Positions 54,300 to 64,000 of a stretch of DNA of 64,000 nt are shown in pieces. Source of the DNA: Epiperipatus broadwayi (taxonomy: Eukaryota > Onychophora > Udeonychophora > Euonychophora > Peripatidae); the NCBI GenBank assembly GCA_028023455.1, contig JAQFVV010006729.1:124001-188000 (forward strand), read 5' to 3'. Positions within the stretch are counted from its first letter, which is position 1, and the number at the start of each line of letters is the position of its first letter. The position numbers were made by a program, and so were the translations under genes. The notes under the pieces were generated by a model, which ran no database searches, was not told the origin of the DNA, and saw only the letters and a list, made by a program, of their open reading frames with translations.

Positions 54300-55300
54300 T
54301 TTTATAATGGTTATTCAATTTTTAAAATAACATGTAGGATTGATCAATAAAATTAACAAAAGCAAAAAAAAAAAAAATATTTTAAACAAATTACAAACTT
54401 TCAATTTTTAACATTAATACAAATTATTAAGGCATTTTCAAAAGATGACTCTTATTATAATATAATATAGAATCAAGAATAAATTATTTGATACATTTTC
54501 TTTTATTTCATAAAATCCCAGTTACAAGAGTATTATTATGGATTGCTATTCGCATAACTTTAATTTCAATTCAGACTGAGTAAACTTCATTTTTTTTTGT
54601 TTGTTTAATTAAGCGTAGATATTTTTTTAATTAGCTGGATAAAATCAAATAAGCTAATTATCCAATATTAGTCCGTAAATGAGTATCTAGTTGGTTTTAG
54701 TAGAATATTGAACAAAGATGAAAAACTCCTCAAATTATCTTCTAATCAAGATTGTTGACTTCTTTGCTATTTTATGAATGGTTGGTAAAAAAGCTTTTGC
54801 CTTGCAATAAGATATTTAAAGACAGTTTTATTTATATTCAGTATATCAGAGATAAAATTATACTATAGAATATGTAATTAAGATTATTCATTTCTATCTT
54901 TATTTATATTTTTTATTTTATCAATATTTAAGATATACTTGACCTTACTATAACATGCACAGTTGGTTTGTTTTATGTGCACACAAGTATATACATATTT
55001 AAATAATCAATCTAATACTGTCTCCATTTTCTTTAACCATGAAAAATCTTGCATTTTTAAATTTATCTTTAACCCAAATCACAAAAAAATATTAAATGAA
55101 GAAAAACATTATAAAAAGAGAAAATTAAAAAGATTATTTTTATAAACCAATTTAAAGATTGTATAATAAATAGACAGTCGACCAATATCGATATACACAG
55201 TTATGAAGTGATATCTGTTTGTTTTTTTGTCTCGAAAGTACTTCTGTTTAATTTATATAATATTATTGTTATCATTTATCATTATCATAATTTAAAATTT
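54300..55300. other. AT-rich stretch, nothing recognised
   Basis: It may include the unrecognised 5' part of the LINE at 51.9-54.3 kb. No motif is visible. Confidence 0.4.
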
Positions 55301-55302
55301 AT

Positions 55303-55423
55303 AATATATTTTTCTCATGTGCCATAGCATCAGCCAGGAAGCGAACCCGCTAACCCGAGACAACTGCTTGTAAAGCAGCTGTCATTGACTTCTCGACTAT
55401 CATACTAATGCTTGAATATATTT
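55303..55423 (-). mobile_element. Short tRNA-derived SINE, long-variable-arm type, with target-site duplication
   Basis: The minus-strand body, 55411-55327 (85 nt), has acceptor GCATTAG against CTGATGC, an A-box-like AGTCGAGAAGTCA, an anticodon stem GCTGCTTTACAAGCAG and a T arm GGTTCGCTTCC. The tail TATGGCACATGAG is shared with the family. AATATATTT at 55303-55311 and 55415-55423 is an exact 9-bp duplication. Confidence 0.8.
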
Positions 55424-55849
55424 GTTATAACATATTGGAAAATTATGTATATTATCTATATTAGACAAATATGTGTAACCTAAAATATATGACTAAAATT
55501 TTACATAAAATTAAAATTTTAACATTACGTATATTTATATGTATCAATCGTTATTGATTATATAAAAATTCTGTCAGCATTAAACAGTTATATAATGGGC
55601 ATATGTAAGAATTTATTTCATATTTATAATTCCCCATAATTTATAATTATGAACAAAACAGGTTTTAATTAATGAACCATCTCCATGATTTTTTAATTAT
55701 TATTGTACTTTTAACGAACTATTGTTATTATTGCAAACCATTGTCAATCCATTATCAGATGAAAGTCTTTTCAAGTTTAGTTCAGATTCTCTGATCTATA
55801 GCTTTTCTTTTCTACTATCACTTCATCCATATGTTTTACAAACTTTTAG
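55424..55849. other. AT-rich stretch, nothing recognised
   Basis: No exon or repeat recognised between the SINE and the next LINE. Confidence 0.4.
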
Positions 55850-56990
55850 GATCCAATTCATCTATCACTTCTAGCAATATGTCCAATCAAGCTCCATTTC
55901 ATTCTCTTAATTTTTTTCATATCTGTTTGTTCTCTTATACATATATTTCATTGTTTTTTATCATTTCTTGTTATTTTCAACATAAAACTCTTTGTACTTT
56001 GCTCTATAGTTCAAATTCTATATATTATTCTTTCATTCAGATTACAATCCTATAAGTATAAACCAGAAAACCCCATTTATTAAAATCTTCACTTTTCAAT
56101 GCATGGTCATATTTTAAAAGTAACTTATTTCTTCCAAGCGCATTTCATCTAAATTTCTATGATTAATTTCATCCATTACATTTCCATCTTTACTAATCTG
56201 ATGAACATATTTGAAGTTGGTAACTTTTTCTAATTCATGACTATTAATCTTTATTTTATTCTATGAAAAACTATTGAACAATCCTTTAATCTTTTTAGTA
56301 TTTATCTTTAACGCTACTTTCTTGTTTTCATCTAATAAATCTTGCAATATTTTCTGAAGCTCTGCTATATTTTTTACAAAAATAATCACATTATCTGAAA
56401 AAATCTAGATAACTTAAATAATCTCACTGTACTTTTATATCTTTAGCTCTCCACTTAAATTCATAACATACTTTTCATAAAACTACTGTAAAAAGTTTTG
56501 GAGATGTATAATCATCTTGTCATATATTCTTATCACTGCTAATTTTAGTATCATAGGATTACAGATGCATTTTCATAAATATTTTTCAGAATATGAGAAT
56601 TTCCTGCATCTATATTTTAAAAGTCCAAACTTTAATCACTATGGAAATGCTTATAAGATATATATATATAAAAGGCTTTTCATTATCTACAAATCTAAAG
56701 CATAATAATAAATAATATGCATTAGTTTTTCTTTTCTATAACTTTTTTCAATATTTGTATATAAATCATTTTGCTAAAAACTTCTTTTTTTTTTTTTGAT
56801 TGTTTGAGTGTTTAGTGTGGATGATTTCTAATTGTTTTGGTAAAAATTTGTTTTGAATCTTAAAATAAAAACAAATTGTTTATTTCTGCTTTTTATCATT
56901 TCCATTCTTTTTTTCTAAATTTATTTAATATTAGAATATTATGTATCTGCATATTATTTATATTCTAAACCTTCTTTAGCATAGAGTTGA
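55850..56990 (-). pseudogene. Decayed LINE, RT domain only, same family as 1.9-3.6 kb
   Basis: Minus-strand RT remnants. Motif A reads FRFVDNEKPF (about 56668-56697), as in 'AFVDYEKAF'. TSPKLFTVVL (about 56488-56518) matches 'ISPKLFTAVLE'. Motif C reads FSDN (about 56392-56403), with the second Asp changed as in the 1.9 kb copy. Then comes a 'LEKVTNFKYV..ISKDGNVMDEI' type tract (about 56160-56230), shared at the DNA level with 2101-2230. It is interrupted by stops and frameshifts. Confidence 0.75.
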
Positions 56991-57320
56991 AATGATAAGC
57001 AGCGGAAAAACAAATGTATATTATATGGTTTATTTTCTAAATGTCTACAGGACTAATTTATGAAGTCCATCCAATCAGGATTATAAGTATTATCCAATCT
57101 TTGCGTAAATACATTAATCATAGTCTTATAATTTATACCATTTTTTTCTCGTTAGAATTCACCAGCATTACTAGATGCTCATAAATTAGTACAGCTAGTC
57201 TAATATCTTAAATAAAAAAACACAAATTTAGAAAGTCAAAGAACAAAAAATTAAAGACAGTTTTGAGAAGGCTATATAAACTTATCCATAAACAACAAAT
57301 GGCTACACACAAATATATAT
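56991..57320. other. Short unassigned stretch before solo LTR C
   Basis: AT-rich, ending in a TA-rich run (57312-57320) at the LTR border. Confidence 0.4.
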
Positions 57321-59401
57321 TATAACAATCCGGAGCAGGTAGACTTACGTAAACTGCACTACAGGGCGCCATCTAGGCATTTGAACCTAGAAAAATTTAT
57401 AAAGTAGGCAGATACGTAAGTAAAAAAAAAAAAAAAATTTTTTTTTCTTGATTCCGGTCATTAGCCCAAGTCACTAGCTCAGTGAGTAGCAGAGATAATA
57501 AAATATAAATTTTATATCTTAAATATAAGAGAATAAAAGCCACTGCCAGAAATTAACACATAAAAAATATTTATTTAAGCACATATAAAATCATTCTAAA
57601 TTCGAGGAATAGGTTTAACATTTTTTAGATTTTTAGATTACTCTTTAATTGTACATTTACATAAATTTCAATGAGTTTAATATTTTATTTAGATGGTCAA
57701 GTATGAATAGACTACACAGATTTGCATCTGAAAATAAAACATTCTATCCCTATTTAACCTTAGGCTAAAATTCGCAGTCAAACTGGCATCAATCCATCTG
57801 ATACATTTATGTATTCAATGTAGCATGAAAATACAACAGCACAAATATACTATATTGTCAGGAATGGACATCTGAACAGTATAGTTAGAGAAAACATTGA
57901 CTCTTGTCCAATACAGGAATATGACGTCTGTATAGCAAGAAGAACAATAAAATAAAAACTCCATAGGAAGGGACCGCGATCCTTTTTGCCGACTTACAAT
58001 CCCATCCATAGGCAAAGGGTTGGTGCGGTGTATACAGCGATTCTGCACGTAGCGAAACTCATACTACATCTACTAATTACACAAATATATCCAATCCATT
58101 GACCCAATTCAACAATGACACAAATAACCTAAGATTACCCTCCCCTAATATAACTTTACAAATCTATATAGCCATTCACGCCCGACTTAAATTTAACATT
58201 TAAATACGTTCGCACAAATGAATTTTATAAAATTTGTTTTAAAATGTTGAGTACAGATCAGCTGCACAGATTCCACGGTCAAAAACATTCCAAATTAAAC
58301 ACAACCGATCAAAATACAAAGTCATCGATAAACGTCACTTGCATAGGGAATATACAAATCCCATTAGCATTCATCGTAAGATGCTTGCAGTGATATCGTT
58401 GACATATATTCTAATCGAATGTGAAAACCACAACATTATCAACCGCTAACGAATCTATGCAACGTCTATACCCAACCTTAAATTTCCTCATTTAAAATTT
58501 AAACAATAAATATTAATACAAATAAATAATAAATGGAAATGATTTTTTTATCAAATGCAAACATATATAAAATTACACATTATCAATTGAGTTGACACAT
58601 AAGTCAGAGAAAAGTTCTTTTTATAAAATTTAAATTAACTTATCAATCTTTAAAGTTCTTAATTAATATTATGATTTTAACAATTGTTCAGTTCTATTGC
58701 TTACGGTAGAAGAGTCCCTATTCCCGTTGGCAATTCCCACGGAGACTTTCCTGGAAGACCGGTCTGATATTTTGGAGGTAGCATTAGCTGGTTCTGTTCT
58801 GGTATCACAGTCTTTGCATTTTTAAAATAAGTGAGTGAGGACGACAAGTGCGTCTTGTTGCTCGACTCACCAAAATCAAGTTGGAAAAAACTGACTGGAA
58901 CTCAATATTTTTTCTTTTTATAGTCCTCCTATGGATTCCATGAACAAAAACGTCACTGTTCTGTTTTTTCGTTATGGTCCGGGCCTTTATTTGCTTCCAT
59001 TGGTCAAGCTAAAATCTCTTTCTTCTCTTATCTAACTTTTCTCTCTGACTTTTTAATTAGACAGCTTTTGGATAATTAATAAACAATCATCTCCATTTAT
59101 AGATTACAGGAATTAATTAATACCTGTTTTTATTTTAACTTACGTTATTTTTTTATTAAAATATTTTTATATTTCAATCTTGTATTTTTTTATTAAAAAA
59201 AATACGTTCAAATACTTTTTTTTTTTTTTGTTTATGAAAAAAATATTTTTAAAGTTTAGCATCTGTGCGAATATATACGTTTAACAAACATTTTAATTTT
59301 AGCGTTTAGTTTTTTTTTCTTTTTAATACACTTATTTTTATATGCGAACTTAAAAGTTTTTATTTCAATTTAATGTAACGACATATTTATATATCGTTAC
59401 A
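57321..59401 (-). mobile_element. Solo LTR (copy C) of the 2-kb LTR family
   Basis: 2,081 bp, alignable over its length to LTR copies A and B but more diverged. On the minus strand it runs from TGTAACGATATAT to GGATTGTTATA, with matching inverted ends. It is flanked by aaatatatat (left) and atatatata (right). A TATA-like CTATAAAAAGAAA sits at the conserved promoter place (about 58911-58923). No second LTR or internal region was found, so it is solo. Confidence 0.85.
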
Positions 59402-62164
59402 ATATATATATAAGTCTCTTAGTATTTTTGTCTATCTTGTGATTTTGTTCTCCAACTTATTCTGTAAATAACCTTTCTACCTGAAAGACTTTAACACTTT
59501 TCCAAGTTATAGTTTACAATAAAACTTTATTATCAATTTAGAAAAAAAATCAATATGGTATTTCTTTATGATGTTTATAAGATCATTTTTATTATATGAA
59601 CAGGTTTTATTTTTCACAAAACTATTTTTAAGATTATTATAAAGTATTTTATGAAAGTTTATTACCATTCATTTACTTCACATCCCCAGTCAAATGAACA
59701 TATACTCAAATTATAATTACCACCCTCCAGCTAAATGGGGAACATACTAAATGATATTACAATCATGCTTTTATATTTTCAGTTATACTAAGTCTTTTTT
59801 TTTTCATTATGCGAAATTGGTATTTATGACCACTCTTAATATAGAAATCATTAAAATTACAATCATATAACATACAATACTTTTTATCTTGTAAAATTTT
59901 ATTCATTGTATGAATCTAGTATAAACCACATAATGGGACATTTTAATTGTAGATGGTATTGGATTACATCTTAGGTAATTGAGGTGTAATTGTCACTTAT
60001 ATGTAGGAATGTAAGGCCATTTTTATAGACCCACAAGCAACTTTAATTCAAAAATGTAATTGTTGAAAATCATTTACAAAATAATTTTATACTATTTTTT
60101 CATAATATGCTAAATAAACTACTTCCAGTATTTTAATGCTATGCACAACAGGAAGGTCATAACTGACTTGCATATGAGAAATTTGGAATAACTGGACAAG
60201 TTTACTATAAACAATATCCTAAACTATACTTGTTTGTATCAAACTACTTTTTTATATATTTTGCATACAGAACATTATGGCTTGCTTATATCTCTGATTC
60301 AATCTCATTTTATACAAAATGATTGTATGCTTATTTTCTTGAACAAAATGTTTACTTTTATATAATTCCTTTTTTTTGTTTACTCAGCTTACTATAATCA
60401 GCTTTTTTTTCAAGAAGTTTAATGATCACTAAACTTTTCTAGCGAGGAAAAAAATGCTAGCTCACTTAAGCTTCTTACTAAATCATTAGTTTGATTGATG
60501 TCACAATAAAAGTAGTGCAACTAGATTCCCATTATTCCAAAATTCTGAATCCAAGACTTTTTGTGATTTGTGAATATACTGGATTTCAACAATAAATATT
60601 TTCATCCTAGTTCCAAACCCAAGTATTGCTAAAACATATATAAATATTAATTTTACTATTTTAAATATACATAAAACAAGGTTAAAGATCTCTGAAAAAG
60701 TTAATGATTCCTATGAAGCCTTCTTCAATGGCACTGGTTATAATCTTTTACATACATCTATTATTTATTTAATAATGCCAAATTATTATACTTTGATATC
60801 TAAGTGTGATTGCTAACAATCTTGTTAACTTAATCCAGATATAAACTTTAAATCTCAAAAAAGATTAATATAGCTGATTTTTAATTTAGCATAAATACAT
60901 GGAATAACTCAACTTTTTTTTTCATGTATAATATTTTTTTAGATATATTTAAAACTTTTATTTTATTATGCATTTTAAAAAACATATAAATAAAGGTATG
61001 TGAAAAAGTTAAATTATTACCAAGGTGCATTTTATTAGGAACTAACCCTTATTATTTGGTACAAGTCCCAATCTCTTACACATGTCTTTATCATTTATAT
61101 AGTATTTATTAATATCAATGATTACTATTTGATCTACAACTGATAACCTTACTGTATTTACAAATTCGAGAGCATCCACTTAATATAATTCAATAATGAT
61201 TATTTTTAATCATCAATATATTTATTTGAATTGAATGCTGTCAAAATTGGGTGTGCAGAAATTTTAATACTTGAAAATAAAATTGATAAATTTATTATCT
61301 ATTGTTTTATGCATATTTATGTATGTAAATACTTTTTGTGGATAACACACTAAGTAAAAATATGTTTATATTTTGATCAGCAAAAAAAAAATGTATCAGT
61401 CATTAAAACAATATACCAAAACAATACTTTTAATTTTATCTGGATAATAGAAGCTTTCATTGTTTAATTGCTATATTATTTAAAAATACTGACCAATTAT
61501 TTTACAAGTGATTGAATTTTGAAAAATCTTTCTTCATAAGTTGTTTAAAAGGGAGCCAATTATCGATGTAAATATTATAACTGTTTTTAAAACCACTTCT
61601 GGTTTTAAAAATACAAGTAATCAATGCAGTAATCTTTTATAAATCAATCCATTTTAATATGATTAAACATTAGATAAGGCAGAGTTATCTTCTTTATTAA
61701 TTACACTCTGATAAATAACCTAATATCTAATTATATTACTAAATAAATCTTAACCAGATTTGGATATATGTAATTGTCCATTACAGTACTTTATTAAAAT
61801 ACTAATTATATAATTAGGTAGAAGTCTGTTCAAATGTTTTGTAAGAAGTTCAACTACCAAAAGCTCCAAAGCTTGAATCATGAGTTATGGTTTTTGATGC
61901 CCAGAGTCTTCCACTCTATCATTATAACAAATCATACAGAGCATCAGTTAATTTAACATTATGATATAAGAAAATAATTGTTATATTTATATAAATAATT
62001 GCTGTGTTATGAGAGAGAAGATTTATCAAAGTGTATGCATCTTACACACCAATTGTTCATCTTTTTACACTACATATATGTTTAAAATTATCAATTTTAA
62101 CCATTTGAAGTATATATATGTGTTTGTGTGAAATTTCTAGTTTATTGACTAATTAACCTGAAAG
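59402..62164. other. Long AT-rich stretch, nothing recognised
   Basis: About 2.8 kb without a supported exon, RNA gene or repeat. Confidence 0.4.
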
Positions 62165-62284
62165 TATTAAAACCCTGTCAAGCGTTGGTGGTCTAGTAGT
62201 TAGCCAACTGCCTTCCAAGTAGCTGACCCGGGTTCGCTTCCCGGTCAACGCATTTGACATATGAGGAAAAAAAAACTATTAAAA
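62165..62284 (+). mobile_element. Short tRNA-Gly-type SINE, best-preserved copy
   Basis: 62182-62252 is a nearly intact tRNA-Gly(UCC) cloverleaf (71 nt): acceptor GCGTTGG/TCAACGC, anticodon loop CTTCCAA, and T arm CCGGG-TTCGCTT-CCCGG. It is preceded by CTGTCAA and followed by TTTGACATATGAGG and an A-run. TATTAAAA at 62165-62172 and 62277-62284 is a probable 8-bp target duplication. One anticodon-stem pair is mismatched (A-C). The tail and duplication argue for a retroposed copy rather than the parental gene. Confidence 0.85.
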
Positions 62285-63229
62285 GACTTTTAGCACTGCT
62301 GACTTATTTGATGAGGTTGATAATATAAAAATAAAACTATTCTTTTTGCATTTTATTCCTTTCAATTTTGTTAAACAATTGAATTTTTTTAAAAATTAGT
62401 TTACTATCTTGTAATACTATATAACTTTGCATTAATGATATAAATTCTTGACATTTTTTGTTCTCTGCTTCCTTTCAACTTTTGATATAAATTATTAATT
62501 GATTTAAATTTTTAACACATACATGCAGTTAGATAGATTAACATTAAAAACAAAAGGCAAAACTAAATACCCCTCCCCCGCTATCTATTGTATAAGATTT
62601 TGTAACCGGATCAAAAATAAAGGAACATACAAGATGAATTTAAACAAAACAATATTACATTATTAAAGTTTTTTAAAATAAAGTTTTATTAATACTGTTA
62701 AAAATACATATTAAATACTTAGTACATATATATAATGAATATAAAATACAATCGTTTTATTAAATGGTGATAAATAAAATATACAACACGTATATTGTTT
62801 ACATTTATGTTAGGATAAATATATCTGTATTTTACAAGTACTTAGAAAAAAGGAATAATATTTATACTTTGTAAAAATTTAGTAATTGAATTTAGACTTC
62901 TATTATCATAAATATTTATCAGTTTAAAATAATTTACTAAGATATGAATGACAGGTAGGTCCCAAATTTTATCATTATGACAATTTACCGAAAAAACTGC
63001 TGGAAAAAAACCCACACTGAATTGAACCAAAGTATGACAAAATGAAGAGCATCTAGTCACTTCCCATATTATAATATTTGTAAAAAAAAAACAACAACCT
63101 GAAATAAACTTCTTAATGAAATTTATCAGAATTGATTTCTTTTTTAAATTTACTAATCTATTTATCAATAATTCTACGCTAACAGGCTAAGATTAGAGAA
63201 GTTTAATATTGTAAAAATTATATGTTTAT
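62285..63229. other. AT-rich stretch, nothing firmly recognised
   Basis: A 108-codon minus-strand open frame (62842-63168) has no recognisable domain and is Asn/Ile/Phe-rich. It may be chance or an unrecognised part of the neighbouring Penelope-like element. Confidence 0.35.
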
Positions 63230-63282
63230 CTGCACTAAGGGCTTTTGAAGTTCCTGGATTTCATATTCATAGCTTAGTGCAG
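63230..63282. repeat. Short inverted repeat
   Basis: CTGCACTAAG (63230-63239) and CTTAGTGCAG (63273-63282) are exact reverse complements with a 33-nt loop, just beyond the 3' end of the Penelope-like ORF. Confidence 0.7.
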
Positions 63283-63363
63283 ACAATAGTAATGAGGAGA
63301 AGATGTATTCTAATTTATGCAAATTAGTTAGATGTTAGTTGTGTTGCAGGTCTTGGTATTTTA

Positions 63364-63995
63364 TTTTGTTTAATTAGTCCATCTTTTTAAAATCGTGAAA
63401 CAGGTGTCTTTTCTGTTTATTGAATGAGTGTCACTATTTATGAAGTAGGCTTCTTTTATTTTATGCCTATGGTCATTTCTCTCTCTACATACTATTGGGG
63501 GGTTGGTGGGTTCAAATCTGTCTCCAGTAGTCTTTTCATTGTCCAAGAATGCTGATGTGGTCTCTTTATTGTTCTGTGCTCTTTTATACATACATGTACA
63601 TGTGTTGTGGTGCTCTATTTGTGATGGTTGTTTTTCCCCTCCATAATATGAGGCCCTGCATACAGCCCAAGGGCATTGGATGTGATATACAACTTGAGGC
63701 ATTGTCTTAGGATCTAATTTATATTTTTAATTGTTTATGAGTCTATTAGTGTTAGCAGAAGTGTGAAAGCCAATTGTAAATTCTTTTGATAGTGTTTGGC
63801 AGTGTTAGGTATATATCGTATGGTTATTTGTGGTTTGTTATCTCTAATTCTAACTTGCTGATTTATTTTTTCTTGGAAACATGCCATTCTTTGGGTTATG
63901 CTTCTACATTTATAACCAACTGATGTTAGTTCTGTGATGTACTTTAACATGTTATCTCTTCTGTCTGTATTGAATTTTGTTTTAACAACCAACAC
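63364..63995 (-). pseudogene. 3' part of a Penelope-like retroelement with GIY-YIG endonuclease remnant
   Basis: Two minus-strand frames in series. 63735-63995 resembles the linker after the RT (GYKCRSITQRM, then RYIPNTAKHYQKNL). 63370-63702 resembles the GIY-YIG endonuclease: VVYHIQC near residues 4-10, a C....C pair (10 and 15), SYYGG at 18-22 where the family has SYIG.T, IEHH at 29-32, and KIKEAYFIN with the conserved Glu at 84. The frames are separated by a stop and frameshift, and the YIG and Arg positions are altered, so it is probably inactive. The RT lies beyond the window edge. Confidence 0.7.
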
Positions 63996-64000
63996 ATCTT

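Noticed and set aside
62182-62252. Functional tRNA-Gly(UCC) gene
   Set aside because: The cloverleaf is good, but the A-tail, probable target duplication and sister copies with the same non-tRNA tail indicate a SINE. An anticodon-stem mismatch also argues against function.
62842-63168. 108-codon minus-strand frame
   Set aside because: No domain could be recognised. It may be part of the neighbouring retroelement, but nothing supports a gene.

Overview
The window is very AT-rich eukaryotic (metazoan) DNA with no bacterial gene organisation. Coding exons are short and separated by introns of about 7 kb with GT..AG borders. The rest is microsatellites and decayed transposable elements. The mix of long (TCTA)n, (TC)n(TA)n and (TA)n arrays, tRNA-derived SINEs, Gypsy LTR elements, LINEs, mariner and a Penelope-like element would suit a mollusc, perhaps a cephalopod. 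That placement is inference; nothing in the sequence fixes the species.

Genes. The one confident host gene lies on the + strand between about 12.6 and 26.8 kb. Three phase-0 exons (12613-12714, 19763-19834, 26551-26766) join in frame and encode most of the kinase-homology domain of a receptor-type (membrane) guanylate cyclase. Earlier exons (extracellular, transmembrane) and later ones (cyclase catalytic domain) were not found. A second possible coding exon, at 39677-39743 (+), encodes a single leucine-rich repeat between good splice signals; its gene is unknown.

Layout. 0-7 kb: an interspersed repeat family (R1), a decayed LINE (-), tetranucleotide and (TA)n arrays, a hairpin element and a tRNA-Gly-type SINE. 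7-27 kb: the cyclase exons with long introns holding an inverted repeat next to an exon, a decayed mariner (+), a ~1 kb TCTA-type array and a decayed Ty3/Gypsy pol (-). 28.4-33.0 kb: one LTR retrotransposon (-) with two ~2.05 kb LTRs, a tRNA-Lys-like primer-binding site and only ~0.5 kb of internal sequence, inserted in a (TA)n array. 33.4-34.1 kb: a nested foldback. 34-43 kb: mostly unassigned AT-rich DNA with a SINE, 46-bp tandem duplications and the LRR exon. 43.0-45.2 kb: a foldback directly followed by a solo LTR. 45-51.8 kb: mostly unassigned. 51.8-57 kb: two SINEs and two decayed LINEs (-). 57.3-59.4 kb: another solo LTR. 62.2 kb: a tRNA-Gly SINE. 63.4-64 kb: the 3' end of a Penelope-like element (-), running off the window.

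Most notable: (1) a family of very short SINEs made of a tRNA-like body plus a shared tail near TGACATATG, with two different tRNA-like bodies and visible target-site duplications; (2) an LTR family whose four LTR termini all abut (TA)n tracts; (3) a divergent activation segment and two competing splice donors in the cyclase exon; (4) several large foldback elements.
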